The notes: a model not told the origin generated them from the sequence alone. A DNA stretch of 64,000 bases from Sutcliffiella horikoshii (GCF_002157855.1 NZ_CP020880.1:1178001-1242000), one strand, 5' to 3'; positions 24,727 to 34,387 are shown, numbered from the stretch's first letter. Made by a program: numbers and translations.

Positions 24727-25975
24727 ATTTTTGATTATCTTAATGCACACCTACATGAGTAAACTGAAATCTAAATCATTCATTATTTCTACTTTGATAA
24801 CAACGCTACTTATCGTTGGTGTGACAAACATTCAGTCTATCATTGATGTTTTTGATAAACAGGAAGACAAGATAGTAGCAGTAATAGATGAAGAGGGCAC
24901 TATAGCACCATTGTTAGAGCAGCAACTAGCAACAAACCCCAATAGCAATTTGAATCTTGAAGTAGTATCAGAAGAGTCAGAAGCTGAAAGTAAAGTAACT
25001 GAGGGAGAATATGACGGGCTTCTTGTGCTTTCAACAGACCAGAATGGTTTACCATCTGGTGTGTATAAAGCCGCTTCCATCACTGATTCAGAAACGATGA
25101 CACAAGTGGAAGTGATGCTTCAACAAGTGAAAAATGAGTTGGCAACAAGTCAACTGGGGTTGTCGCAAGAAGAAATCGCTCAACTTTATACGCCTATTAA
25201 TTTTGATGTCGTAGCATTAGAAGAATCTGCAAAGTCTGCAGAAGAGTTGAACCAGGCACGTGGATTGGTTTATGTATTACTGTTTGTTATCTATTTTTCT
25301 GTCATTCTTTATGCAAGTATGATTGCAACGGAAGTCGCAGTAGAGAAATCTTCTCGCGTCATGGAAATACTGATTTCGTCTGCATCTCCCATTATGCATA
25401 TGTTTGGAAAAATCCTTGGAATTGCCTTATTAAGTTTAACGCAACTGGCATTCTGGATCCTTGTCGGCTATTCATCATTAAGCAGAAATTTAGATGGTAT
25501 GACGGAAGCCGGCGGAGTATTTGAATTTTTCGGTGTCGGCGATCTACCTGTAGCGACGTTTGTGTACGCCATCGTCTTCTTCTTGCTAGGATATTTCCTA
25601 TATGCAACGTTTGCCGCTTTCTTGGGCTCGCTTGTTAGCAGGATTGAAGAAATCCAGCAGATGATTATGCCAATGACTTTATTAATAGTGGCAGGATTTA
25701 TGATTTCCATGTTCGGGCTTGGTAACCCAGATAACTCTTTCATTCAAGTAACGTCATTCATTCCGTTTTTTGCACCAATGATTATGTTCTTGCGGGTAGG
25801 AATGTTGAATGTTCCGATTTGGGAAATCAGCCTCTCCATTGGCATATTGGTTGCAACCATTATGTTGTTGGCCATATTTGGAGCAAAAGTGTACCGTGGG
25901 GGAGTTTTGATGTACGGTAAATCATCTTCACTGAAAGATATTAAGAAAGCATTACAACTGACAAAAAACAAGTAA
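24719..25975 (+). CDS. yhaP: ABC transporter permease YhaP (NatB-like)
   Basis: A 418-residue permease. One N-terminal helix (about 15-40) is followed by an extracytoplasmic domain of about 150 residues and then five or six helices from residue 185. The sequence EKSSRVMEILISSASP before the second helix is the hallmark of the ABC-2/NatB permease family. Start ATG 24719 overlaps the yhaQ stop, with AAAAGGTGGG as the ribosome site; the longer frame from 24707 has no better site. A strong terminator follows. Together with YhaQ it makes a complete exporter. Confidence 0.9.
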   Translation: MNKFLIILMHTYMSKLKSKSFIISTLITTLLIVGVTNIQSIIDVFDKQEDKIVAVIDEEGTIAPLLEQQLATNPNSNLNLEVVSEESEAESKVTEGEYDGLLVLSTDQNGLPSGVYKAASITDSETMTQVEVMLQQVKNELATSQLGLSQEEIAQLYTPINFDVVALEESAKSAEELNQARGLVYVLLFVIYFSVILYASMIATEVAVEKSSRVMEILISSASPIMHMFGKILGIALLSLTQLAFWILVGYSSLSRNLDGMTEAGGVFEFFGVGDLPVATFVYAIVFFLLGYFLYATFAAFLGSLVSRIEEIQQMIMPMTLLIVAGFMISMFGLGNPDNSFIQVTSFIPFFAPMIMFLRVGMLNVPIWEISLSIGILVATIMLLAIFGAKVYRGGVLMYGKSSSLKDIKKALQLTKNK

Positions 25976-25980
25976 ACTAT

Positions 25981-26021
25981 CATGTGGGACTTTTTTCAAA
26001 AGTTCCGCATGTTTTTTTTTG
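25981..26021 (+). terminator. Terminator of yhaQP
   Basis: CATGTGGGACTTTT pairs with AAAAGTTCCGCATG (two wobbles), then ten T. Confidence 0.85.
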
Positions 26022-26038
26022 AGAAAGTATAAAATCCT

Positions 26039-26382
26039 GTTGATTTCCGTTCCAGGCGCTTCGCTTGCCTGCGGGCGGTCCGTAAGCCTCCTCGGCTTGC
26101 GCCTGCGGGGTCTTACCTGTCCCTTCCTCCCGCGGGCGTCTTCGCGCCTTCCACTCCAATCAACAAGATGGCTTCATTTATTTGAGGGGTTTATGAAACA
26201 GCACTTAACCGAGTTAACTGAATAAGCATTTACGTATCGTTTACGTAATATCTAGCTGTCGATTGGAGCAAATGGCAAAGACTCCAGCGGGGGAGTAACG
26301 GTTGGTTGAGACCCCTGAAGCGTTGTGAGGAGGCTCAAGCACCGTCCCGCGGAAAGCGAAGCCATTTGCGGAAAGGAACAGC
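26039..26382. mobile_element. Composite inverted repeat element 1 (copies R3 and R4)
   Basis: R3 (26039-26164) is a type-A copy on the minus strand. After a 90-bp AT-rich spacer, R4 (26255-26382) is a type-B copy on the plus strand. The two halves are imperfectly inverted: the left end GTTGATTTCCGTTCC mirrors the right end GGAAAGGAACAGC. A transcript through it could fold into a long hairpin. No transposase frame is present and no clear target duplication is seen. The same layout recurs at 34507, 44315 and 58656. Confidence 0.75.
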
Positions 26383-26496
26383 GGTGATTATCCACTAACC
26401 AATGTTTTCTGCTAAGGGCGGGGTGTTTTTTGCCTACTTTATACCAATACCGAACGTGCATTCGCATTTCATTCGTGATAAAATAAGGTAAACACG

Positions 26497-27753
26497 ATGA
26501 GAGAAGAGGTTGAATCCAGATTGAAAAAAATTCGCTTCATACATGCTGCAGATCTACATTTAGACAGCCCATTTAAAGGGCTTAGCCATCTTCCCCAAAA
26601 GATATTTAATCAGATTAGAAAAAGTACATTCCAATCTCTAACATCATTGATAAACGCTGCTATCGATTATCAAGTAGATTTTATTTTATTGGCAGGAGAT
26701 CTCTTCGATCTAGAGCAAAGAAGCTTAATTGCCCAAGCGACACTAAGAAAAGAATTCATGCGACTGAATGAAGCCGGAATTCAAGTGTATATCATCCATG
26801 GAAATCATGATTACCTTACAGATAACCACATACTTTTTAAATACCCGGACAATGTACATATTTTTACGGAAGATGTGGAATGCAAGCCATTTTTAAAAGG
26901 CCAAGAAGAGTTAGCCTGCATATACGGATTCAGCTACAAGCAAAGGCATATGACCAAAAACATGACCGGATATTATCAGATAGTAAACAAGAAGGTGCCT
27001 TTTCACATTGGGATGCTTCACGGCAATCTCTCAGGAAGGGAAGAGCATGATCCTTACGCACCTTTTTCCATATCTGATCTTCTTGACAAAGAGTTTCATT
27101 ACTGGGCGCTTGGCCATATACATAAACGTGAAATTCTCCGTCATCAACCTCCTATCGTCTATCCGGGGAATATCCAAGGGCGCCATAAAAAGGAACAAGG
27201 CGACAAAGGCTGCTATTTGGTGGAACTCTTTGAAGATGGTACCCCTAAGCTGCAATATATAGAAACATCCGCCATACATTGGGAAGAGCTCAAGATTCCC
27301 ATTAACGGGATACAAACGGTGGACCAACTTATGGACGAAACAAAACAAGCAGTGGAGGCCATAAGGTTGGATGGGAAGGGGAAATTACTTCGACTTACCT
27401 ATACTGGAAACGGAGACCTGCATGGTTTTCTCCAAGATGAAAGTCATCAAGAAGAACTTCAACTCCTTTTAAATGAGGGGGAAGAGAATAAGTTTTCCTT
27501 TGTATATCTATATTCGTTGCGTGTCCAAACAGCGTTAACTTATTCAAAAGAAGACTTGCAGGATAAAACATTTTATAAGGATTTTTATACCATGGTAGAT
27601 CAAATCGACGTGAGGGAAGCATTGGCTCCTTTATTACGTCATTCTGAAGCAAACCGCTATATGGACTCCTGGGATGAGGAAGAACAGAAAGAGATAGTGG
27701 AAGAAGCAGAACGATGGCTTGTCAGTAAATTCTTGGAAAGTGAGAAGAGGTGA
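26497..27753 (+). CDS. yhaO: SbcD-like metallophosphoesterase YhaO
   Basis: A 418-residue protein with all calcineurin-type phosphoesterase motifs in order: HAADLHLDSPF (DxH), LLAGDLFD (GD), YIIHGNHDY (GNHD), GMLHGNL and WALGHIHKR (GHxH). It should be the nuclease half of an SbcCD-like complex with YhaN, whose gene overlaps the stop codon. Start: ATG 26497 with AAGGT, but a likely -10 (TAAAAT, 26479-26484) puts transcription initiation near 26491, so TTG 26521 (MKKIRFIHAADLH) is a serious alternative. YhaN is the ATPase partner and the pair is expected to process DNA ends. Confidence 0.88.
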   Translation: MREEVESRLKKIRFIHAADLHLDSPFKGLSHLPQKIFNQIRKSTFQSLTSLINAAIDYQVDFILLAGDLFDLEQRSLIAQATLRKEFMRLNEAGIQVYIIHGNHDYLTDNHILFKYPDNVHIFTEDVECKPFLKGQEELACIYGFSYKQRHMTKNMTGYYQIVNKKVPFHIGMLHGNLSGREEHDPYAPFSISDLLDKEFHYWALGHIHKREILRHQPPIVYPGNIQGRHKKEQGDKGCYLVELFEDGTPKLQYIETSAIHWEELKIPINGIQTVDQLMDETKQAVEAIRLDGKGKLLRLTYTGNGDLHGFLQDESHQEELQLLLNEGEENKFSFVYLYSLRVQTALTYSKEDLQDKTFYKDFYTMVDQIDVREALAPLLRHSEANRYMDSWDEEEQKEIVEEAERWLVSKFLESEKR

Positions 27754-27758
27754 ATAGG

Positions 27759-30700
27759 TTGAAAATTACGAGCTTACATATCTATGGATTTGGAAAACTA
27801 GAGAACGTGGTAATGGAAAATCTATCACCAAACATCCAAGTCATCTACGGAGAGAATGAAGCAGGGAAATCTACGGTGATGGCCTTCATTCAAGCTATTC
27901 TTTTTGGATTCCCTGCGAAAAATCAACAAGATCTGCGCTACGTTCCCAAAAAAGGCTTTAAATACGGCGGTAAGTTGGTTGTCGAAACGGATGATCAAAG
28001 AAAAATCACCGTTGAACGAGTCGCAGGTAGATCCTCTGGTGATGTCACTGTTCAAGATGAGCAAGGCAATCCTTGCGATTTGAACGAGGTGCTAGGCGGT
28101 CTTGATAAAACGATGTATAAAGGGATCTTCTCCTTTAATATAATGGACATCCAAAATCTGCAGCTCATAGATTCTGAGCAACTAGGCAGTTACTTGTTCT
28201 CTTCAGGACTGATGGGGAGTGAGCAGCTCCATAAATTATCACGTGAGTTAACTAAAGAACAGGAAGAACGCTTTAAGCCAAATGGCAGGAAGCCAGTCAT
28301 TAATAGATTGTTAACTTCCTTAAAAGAAGAAGAACAAAATGTCCTGAAATGGAAAGAAAAGATGGGTCAATATGACCGCCTGCAGAAGGATTTAGATCAA
28401 TATGATAATGAATGGAAGGAATCACTCATTGCTAAAGAAGATACAGAGAAAAAAATAAAACAAACAGAAGCAATGCTTACCATTCAGCCATTAGTGAATA
28501 GATTAGAGATCCTTCAATTACAAATAGCAGAATTTGGTAACTTTGAATCATTTCCGCAAGATGGTCTTTCAAGGTTGGAGAAATGGCAGACAGAGGCAGT
28601 ATTCTATCAATCAAAACTAGAAAAAACGGCAAAAGATTTACATGAAAAAGAGCGGGAATTCGTACAAATAAAGGTTAATGAAAAGATTCTTGGAAATGAG
28701 GAATCCATAAATGCTCTAGTAAACATACTGCCGACCTATCAACAGGCAAAGGAACAATTGTCCCTGCTAGCTACTGAAATAGTGCAGTTGCAAAAGCGAA
28801 TAGAAGGGTGGAAGCAAGATCTTGCATGGCATGATAAAACAGATCAGGAGTTAGAAGCCATACATACCAGTTTGGCATCAAAAGGATCTTTGCGAGAACT
28901 TTTAAAAGCCCATCATGAACTCCACATTCAGAAACAGCGCTTAGATGAACAGTTTCAACAGGCAAAAGAGGAACTTGAAGCCCAGGAAGAACGGGTGAAA
29001 GACTTAGAGCAAGAACAGCTACCAAACCATGAAGTGATAAAAATGAAGGAACTAGTAGAAGTAGATAGTATGGACACGTTGCATAAAGAAATCCATCTTA
29101 ATGAGCAACTACTAAATCAGTTGAAAAAGCAGCTTGATGTTCAGAAAAAGAATAACCAAAATGAGATTAAAAAAAGTAAGCAAATCGCAGTTGCCAGTCT
29201 TTTAATGGGAATTGCCGGTGCCGCTTATTTCTATATGCAAGGCCAGCTTATACCTTCTCTGCTATGCTTAATCTTGTTTTTCATTCTATCTTTTATGATT
29301 AATAGGAAAACTAAACAAACTAATAGTCGCAATGAGCTATTGATTGAAAAAGAAGAGATGGAAAATAAGCTGGAATTATTAAGAGGGAAGCTTTATTCCA
29401 ATGAAAATTACGGGAAAATGGAAGAGTATCAAAAAGCGCTGGCGAAGAACGAACAAGTAATGCAGCTTCTGCAGAAAGAACAACTCCTCCTTTCCCAATG
29501 CGATCGGACATACAATAGAATTATTAAGCAATTTGAAGAGTGGGAAGGAAAGAATTTTTCCTTTCAAGATCAATGGCATAAATGGACCTCATCACTTTCA
29601 CTCGAGCAAATCTCACCTCCCTTTATGGAGGAAGCCTACGACAAAGTGGTACAACTGAAAGTTGCTATAGCAGACAAAAAAGAGCTAGTCGAAAGACAAA
29701 AACACTTTCAAACAGTAGTGGACACGTTTAAGAATAAGTTAGAAACTCTTATAGAAGGACACATTGAAAACGATACGCGAATATCTATTGAAGAAGTATT
29801 TACACAATTACGTGTTAGTGTGGAAGAAAACGTGGAAAAGAAGAAAAGGAAACAACGTATTCAAGAACAAATAGGCGAATTAAAAGAAGAAATGGACGGC
29901 TTGTCCCATCATGTACTTGAAGCACAAAAGCAGATTCAAAATCTGTATGAGCAAGCAGAAGTAAACAATGAGGAATCCTTTCGTCAAAAGAATCAACAGA
30001 ACATTGAAAAAACAGAGCTTGAGAAGGAGATAATCCTCCTAAAAAATCAGTTGGCCCAAATGGAGAATTCCTATCAGCTGAGACTTACGGAAAGAAAGTC
30101 GATGGATATGTGGAATTCGAGGAAGATTGAGCTGGAAGAAACGCTTAAGTCCATTAAAGAAAAACTGAGTCAGCTTGTTGAAAATAGAACAGCAACAAAA
30201 GAGACCATTCGTCTCTTGGAGGAAGCGGGAACATACTCTGAAGCTGTGCAACAATTCGAACTATCTAAAAGCAAGTTGCAGGAGCATGCAAGAAAGTGGG
30301 CAATCCATGCCACAGCATCTCATCTTCTAGGCAAAACAATGGATTACTACCGGACAGTGAAGCTTCCAAAAGTACTTCATTATGCTTCTGATAACTTTCA
30401 ATTCCTCACAAAAGGAAATTATATCAGATTACTTGATGAGCAAAATGAAAGAACGCTTATGGTACAGCATGCAGACGGGACGAAATTTGAACCTAAGGAA
30501 TTAAGTCAGGCAACGGTTGAGCAGTTGTATATATCCATTCGTGTTGCCGTTGCCCAAGTATGGAGTGATGAACAAAAACTGCCATTCTTGATGGATGACA
30601 GTTTTGTCAATTTCGATCATCATAGAACAAATCTTGCTATTAAGTTGATAAACAGACTTGCACTCCAAGGTTATCAATTCCTTTTCTTTACTTGTCATCA

Positions 30701-30791
30701 CCATATTAAAGAAAAATTGGCAAGTGAACCAAACAACCGAATTTGCTCTATTGACACAATGAAGGTAGGAGAAGCAACCATCAAGCGATGA
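27759..30791 (+). CDS. yhaN: SbcC-like AAA ATPase YhaN
   Basis: A protein of about 1010 residues built like Rad50/SbcC. The N-terminal Walker A YGENEAGKST is near residue 35, followed by long coiled coils (about 170-460 and 520-830). The C-terminal signature LSQATVEQLYISI lies near 900 and the Walker B/D-loop LPFLMDDSFVNFD near 940. At the tip of the coils (about 475-520) there are two hydrophobic helices instead of the CxxC zinc hook, so the protein may dock at the membrane. I preferred TTG 27759 (MKITSLHIYGFGKLE), five bases after AGAGGTGA; GTG 27750 overlaps the yhaO stop. Confidence 0.9.
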   Translation: MKITSLHIYGFGKLENVVMENLSPNIQVIYGENEAGKSTVMAFIQAILFGFPAKNQQDLRYVPKKGFKYGGKLVVETDDQRKITVERVAGRSSGDVTVQDEQGNPCDLNEVLGGLDKTMYKGIFSFNIMDIQNLQLIDSEQLGSYLFSSGLMGSEQLHKLSRELTKEQEERFKPNGRKPVINRLLTSLKEEEQNVLKWKEKMGQYDRLQKDLDQYDNEWKESLIAKEDTEKKIKQTEAMLTIQPLVNRLEILQLQIAEFGNFESFPQDGLSRLEKWQTEAVFYQSKLEKTAKDLHEKEREFVQIKVNEKILGNEESINALVNILPTYQQAKEQLSLLATEIVQLQKRIEGWKQDLAWHDKTDQELEAIHTSLASKGSLRELLKAHHELHIQKQRLDEQFQQAKEELEAQEERVKDLEQEQLPNHEVIKMKELVEVDSMDTLHKEIHLNEQLLNQLKKQLDVQKKNNQNEIKKSKQIAVASLLMGIAGAAYFYMQGQLIPSLLCLILFFILSFMINRKTKQTNSRNELLIEKEEMENKLELLRGKLYSNENYGKMEEYQKALAKNEQVMQLLQKEQLLLSQCDRTYNRIIKQFEEWEGKNFSFQDQWHKWTSSLSLEQISPPFMEEAYDKVVQLKVAIADKKELVERQKHFQTVVDTFKNKLETLIEGHIENDTRISIEEVFTQLRVSVEENVEKKKRKQRIQEQIGELKEEMDGLSHHVLEAQKQIQNLYEQAEVNNEESFRQKNQQNIEKTELEKEIILLKNQLAQMENSYQLRLTERKSMDMWNSRKIELEETLKSIKEKLSQLVENRTATKETIRLLEEAGTYSEAVQQFELSKSKLQEHARKWAIHATASHLLGKTMDYYRTVKLPKVLHYASDNFQFLTKGNYIRLLDEQNERTLMVQHADGTKFEPKELSQATVEQLYISIRVAVAQVWSDEQKLPFLMDDSFVNFDHHRTNLAIKLINRLALQGYQFLFFTCHHHIKEKLASEPNNRICSIDTMKVGEATIKR

Positions 30792-30874
30792 ATTTGGTTC
30801 ATCCATTGCCGAAAGGAATAGACAAGTGCTATGCTTAGAGAGGTAAAGAGAAGCATGTTGAAAGGATAACGAAA

Positions 30875-32092
30875 ATGAGTGAACGTGTGATAAAAAATAA
30901 TAGAGCACCATTAATACTATTGAGCTTTAATCTATTTATCGTCATGGTAGGAATTGGGTTGGTTATTCCAATTCTCCCGTTTTATATCGATAAGTTTGGT
31001 GCCGACGCAAGGACATTAGGCTTGCTTGTTGCCGTGTTTGCGTTTATGCAATTCCTTCTTGCCCCTGTTTGGGGTAGGCTCTCCGATAAAATTGGAAGAA
31101 AGCCTCTGATCACAATCGGGCTTTTCGGTTTTGCTATTGCCGAGTTTATTTTTGCATACGCAAGCGGCCTATGGATGCTTTTTCTATCTCGTATACTAGC
31201 GGGTACCTTTGGCTCAGCACTTATGCCTACTGCAATGGCTTATGTTTCTGATGTCACTTCTTCTGAAAAAAGAGGTCAAGGCATGGGGATAATGGGAGCT
31301 GCGATGGGCCTTGGTATCGTTGTTGGTCCTGGACTTGGCGGCTGGCTTGCCGAATATGACCTGTCTCTGCCATTTTTAGTGGCAGGTGTGGCTGCGACCA
31401 TAGCGGGAATACTTTCCGTAATTATTTTGCCAGAATCATATCCTAAGCATAGCAGAGAAACGGATGCTCAAGATTCAGCAGGAGAAAAAAGGGACAATCA
31501 GTTTGTAACGATGTATAAGGCTCTCAAAAGCCCTGTAGGTTTTTTGCTGATTCTTGTATTCATCATGAGTTTCGGTTTAGCTAATTTCCAATCCATTTTT
31601 GGGTACTACACAATGGAACGATACAACTATAACCCAAGTGAAGTCGGGTTAATCATCTTAATTGTCGGCTTGGTTGGAACGGTTGTCCAAGGCGTTCTAG
31701 TTGGCAGGATGACTAAACGGTTCGGAGAGGAAAGAGTGGTTACAAGTGCTCTCTTAATCAGTTCATTCGGTTTTGTGTTAATGACACTCGCAACAAATTT
31801 TACAACCGTACTATTAACCACCTGCATATTCTTCTTAGGGAATTCTTTGTTAAGACCATCTTTAAATTCCTTCATATCTAAACTTGCAGGGAACAGACAG
31901 GGCCTTGTGATGGGGCTCAATAATTCATTCTTAAGCTTAGGAAATGTAGCAGGTCCAATATTGGCAGGCATCTTCTTTGAGATAAACATACATATTCCAT
32001 ATCTATTCGGAGCATGCATTATGCTATTTGGACTAATCGTCACCAAACTATGGATCTCCAAAAGAGCCCATAAAATAGAAGTATCTTCATAA
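30875..32092 (+). CDS. MFS drug-efflux type transporter
   Basis: A 405-residue protein with 12 predicted helices. The MFS motif GRLSDKIGRKPL lies between helices 2 and 3, and motif C-like GIVVGPGLGGWLAE in helix 5, the antiporter signature of drug exporters of the NorA/Bmr/TetA group. A charged central loop (about 190-215) separates the halves. The ribosome site is GAAAGGATAACGAAA. It stands alone between yhaN and a repeat element and is not in the B. subtilis order I recall. Substrate cannot be deduced. Confidence 0.85.
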   Translation: MSERVIKNNRAPLILLSFNLFIVMVGIGLVIPILPFYIDKFGADARTLGLLVAVFAFMQFLLAPVWGRLSDKIGRKPLITIGLFGFAIAEFIFAYASGLWMLFLSRILAGTFGSALMPTAMAYVSDVTSSEKRGQGMGIMGAAMGLGIVVGPGLGGWLAEYDLSLPFLVAGVAATIAGILSVIILPESYPKHSRETDAQDSAGEKRDNQFVTMYKALKSPVGFLLILVFIMSFGLANFQSIFGYYTMERYNYNPSEVGLIILIVGLVGTVVQGVLVGRMTKRFGEERVVTSALLISSFGFVLMTLATNFTTVLLTTCIFFLGNSLLRPSLNSFISKLAGNRQGLVMGLNNSFLSLGNVAGPILAGIFFEINIHIPYLFGACIMLFGLIVTKLWISKRAHKIEVSS

Positions 32093-32124
32093 GAAAAAAA
32101 TATTCAGAGTTATTGTGGTTCATA

Positions 32125-32251
32125 GCAGTTGATTGGAGCAAAAGGCGAAGACTCCTGAGGGAGATAGCGCTAGGTGGAGACCCCTCAGGCGTAGCCGAGG
32201 AGGCTCTCGTCAGCCCCTAGGAAAGCAAAGCCATTTGCAGAAATCAACTGC
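32125..32251 (+). repeat. Dispersed intergenic repeat, copy R5
   Basis: About 127 bp bounded by GCAGTTGATT and AATCAACTGC, perfectly complementary ends. It mixes type-A ends with a type-B centre (GGAGACCCCTCAGGCG, GAGGAGGCTCTCG), which suggests drift or recombination between subtypes. It lies just upstream of yhaM. Confidence 0.85.
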
Positions 32252-32287
32252 GTCGTCAAGAATCAAAACGACAGGGGGAAGGAACAG

Positions 32288-33232
32288 ATGAAAAAAGGTA
32301 TCCTCCACTTTGAAGTGGGAGAACAAGTAGATGTTCACTTATTAATTAAAACAGCAACAAAAGGAATAGCAAGCAACGGAAAACCTTTTCTAACGTTAAT
32401 ATTTCAAGACAAAAGCGGTGAGATAGAAGCAAAACTGTGGGATGCTTCATCAGATGATGAAGAGCTCTACACACCACAAAGCATTGTAAGAGTGCTTGGT
32501 GACATCCACCATTATCGTGGCCGTAATCAATTGAAGATCCGCAAAATCAAGCCAAAAGAAGACCATGAGAACGTCAATGTCTCTGATCTGATTGAAACTG
32601 CGCCATTAAGCCAAGAACAGATGATGGATAAAATAACACAGGCTATCTTTGAAATGAAGAATCCCAATATACAAAGAATCACAAGGCACCTGCTGAAAAA
32701 GCATCAAAATGAATTTCTGCAATATCCAGCAGCAACAAAGAATCACCACGAATTTGTATCCGGTTTGGCCTATCATGTCGTCTCCATGCTAGACCTTGCT
32801 AAAGCCATAGCCAGCTTATATCCTTCACTAGATAAGGACCTTCTCTATGCAGGCGTCATTCTTCATGACTTAGGTAAGGTTACGGAACTGTCCGGACCTG
32901 TATCCACAAGTTACACGATTGAAGGGAACTTAATCGGCCATATTTCGATTATGGTTAATGAAATCGGAAAAGCGGCAGAGGAGCTTGGAATTGAAGGAGA
33001 AGAAATCATGGTTCTTCAACACTTGGTTCTAAGTCATCATGGTAAACTGGAGTGGGGCAGCCCGAAGCTGCCGCTTATAAAAGAAGCGGAAATCCTCCAT
33101 TATATCGACAATATTGATGCGAAAATGAATATGCTAGATCGTGCACTAGAACGCGTTAAACCTGGAGAGTACACGGAAAGAATTTTTGCAATGGACAACA
33201 GAAACTTCTATAAACCTACTTTTCATAATTAA
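32288..33232 (+). CDS. yhaM: 3'-5' exoribonuclease YhaM
   Basis: The 314-residue length equals what I recall for B. subtilis YhaM. An N-terminal OB-fold nucleic-acid-binding domain (about 10-90, [19 protein letters not shown]) is followed by an HD domain (about 150-290). That domain has the metal ligands in [25 protein letters not shown] and [13 protein letters not shown]. YhaM trims RNA and single-stranded DNA from the 3' end in the cytoplasm. Start ATG behind AGGGGGAAGGA. A large hairpin terminator follows that also contains the ribosome site of yhaL. Confidence 0.94.
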   Translation: MKKGILHFEVGEQVDVHLLIKTATKGIASNGKPFLTLIFQDKSGEIEAKLWDASSDDEELYTPQSIVRVLGDIHHYRGRNQLKIRKIKPKEDHENVNVSDLIETAPLSQEQMMDKITQAIFEMKNPNIQRITRHLLKKHQNEFLQYPAATKNHHEFVSGLAYHVVSMLDLAKAIASLYPSLDKDLLYAGVILHDLGKVTELSGPVSTSYTIEGNLIGHISIMVNEIGKAAEELGIEGEEIMVLQHLVLSHHGKLEWGSPKLPLIKEAEILHYIDNIDAKMNMLDRALERVKPGEYTERIFAMDNRNFYKPTFHN

Positions 33233-33237
33233 GTAAT

Positions 33238-33303
33238 AGCCCCCCATACTCTATCATATGTATAAATTAGTAGCACATATGAAAGAGAAGGGGGGGCTTT
33301 TTT
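33238..33303 (+). terminator. Long terminator of yhaM overlapping the yhaL ribosome site
   Basis: The left arm AGCCCCCC..ACTCTaTCATATG pairs with CATATGAaAGAG..GGGGGGCT around a loop of about 15 bases. It is followed by six T that abut the yhaL start codon. The G-run of the right arm is also the only ribosome site for yhaL. Confidence 0.8.
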
Positions 33304-33477
33304 ATGCCATGGTGGATGCTGTTGATCGTTATCGGAATTGTATTCAGTGCATATATGACGTTAAGGTCTGCAAAAGAAGAAAAAGAGGTAGAAGAAGCGA
33401 TCATTGAAAAAGAAGGACAAGTATATATGGATAGGATTCAAGAGGAAAGAGAGAAAAAACAAGTTGTAAACGTATAG
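33304..33477 (+). CDS. yhaL: Sporulation-related membrane protein YhaL
   Basis: A 57-residue protein. One N-terminal membrane helix (MPWWMLLIVIGIVFSAYM) is followed by a highly charged helical tail rich in Glu and Lys (KEEKEVEEAIIEKEG...). Topology would leave the tail in the cytoplasm. Its place between yhaM and prsA matches B. subtilis yhaL, a sporulation gene, and the design is similar, though slightly shorter. The start codon directly follows the yhaM terminator, so translation may depend on a sporulation promoter within the hairpin region or on read-through. Function unknown. Confidence 0.78.
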   Translation: MPWWMLLIVIGIVFSAYMTLRSAKEEKEVEEAIIEKEGQVYMDRIQEEREKKQVVNV

Positions 33478-33507
33478 AAAAAGGAAGCGGGGATCCGCTT
33501 CCTTTTT
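33478..33507. terminator. Bidirectional terminator between yhaL and prsA
   Basis: AAAAAGGAAGCGG, the four-base loop GGAT, and CCGCTTCCTTTTT are perfectly paired. A- and T-runs on the two sides allow use in both directions. Confidence 0.92.
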
Positions 33508-34387
33508 AGCTTTCTTCTTCTGTTTCCTGCTCTTTTTCAAATGTATTTTTGAGGTTGGAATCTTTCACTTTTATATTGGCATTGTCCAGTTCTTTTTGAA
33601 CGGCAGTGTCAACGGAAGCTTCTTCGTTCACCTTCGATAAGAGAACTTCTTCTTTCAATTCCGCTTTCATGTCTTCAAAAGGTTCTTTATCCTTCTTATC
33701 TGTTACTTTAATAATATGGAAGCCGTACATGCTTTCTACAGGCTCGCTGATCTCATTTACTTCGAGGCTATAAGCTGCCTCTTCGAATTCTGGAAGCATG
33801 GCACCAGCTCCGAACCAGTCAAGATCTCCGCCATTTTGGGCTGAACCTGTGTCTGTTGAATATTCTGTTGCAAGTTCCGCAAAATCAGCACCCTCATCTA
33901 GCTTTTTCTTCACTTCATTCGCTGTTTCTTCGTCTGCTACAAGAATATGGCTTGCACGTATTTCAGGCTTCATCTCATCATAATATTTCTGAATTTCCTC
34001 GTCTGTAACTTCCACACTTTCCATTGCTGCTTTTTCCTGCAGCATGGATATACGCAAAGTTTGGCTTAGCTGCTCTTCATTTTTGAAACCGCTCTGAGCC
34101 ATTGCAGAATCAAATTGAGGTCCAAGTTGTTGTTTCAACTCATCTAATCGTTCTTGTACTTCTTCATCTGTAACCTCGTATTTTTCACTTAAGACTTTAT
34201 CATATACCAATTCCCGAAGAACCTCTTCGCCAAAACGGTCCTTCATGGCTTCATATAGCTCGTCCTGTGTAATATTACCTGCAGAGGTTTCAGCTATCAC
34301 CTCAGAATTATCGGCTTTGTCATTGTTACAGGCAGTCAGTGCAAGAATTGAAGCGGTTGCACCTAAGGCAATCATCCATTTTTTCAT
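33506..34387 (-). CDS. prsA: Foldase lipoprotein PrsA
   Basis: A 293-residue lipoprotein: the signal peptide ends in the lipobox LTAC with Cys20 as lipid anchor. The central parvulin-type peptidyl-prolyl isomerase domain (about 132-225) contains IRASHILVADEE, GGDLDWFGAGAMLPEFEEAA and YGFHIIKVTD. The flanking N- and C-terminal helical segments form the chaperone-like domain. PrsA folds exported proteins on the outer face of the membrane and is usually essential in Bacillus. Start ATG follows GGGAGTGACTTAA. Upstream lies composite repeat element 2. Confidence 0.95.
   Translation of the reverse strand: MKKWMIALGATASILALTACNNDKADNSEVIAETSAGNITQDELYEAMKDRFGEEVLRELVYDKVLSEKYEVTDEEVQERLDELKQQLGPQFDSAMAQSGFKNEEQLSQTLRISMLQEKAAMESVEVTDEEIQKYYDEMKPEIRASHILVADEETANEVKKKLDEGADFAELATEYSTDTGSAQNGGDLDWFGAGAMLPEFEEAAYSLEVNEISEPVESMYGFHIIKVTDKKDKEPFEDMKAELKEEVLLSKVNEEASVDTAVQKELDNANIKVKDSNLKNTFEKEQETEEES

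Noticed and set aside
26039-26382. Insertion sequence with transposase
   Set aside because: No transposase-like frame is present in any copy; at most these are non-autonomous elements.
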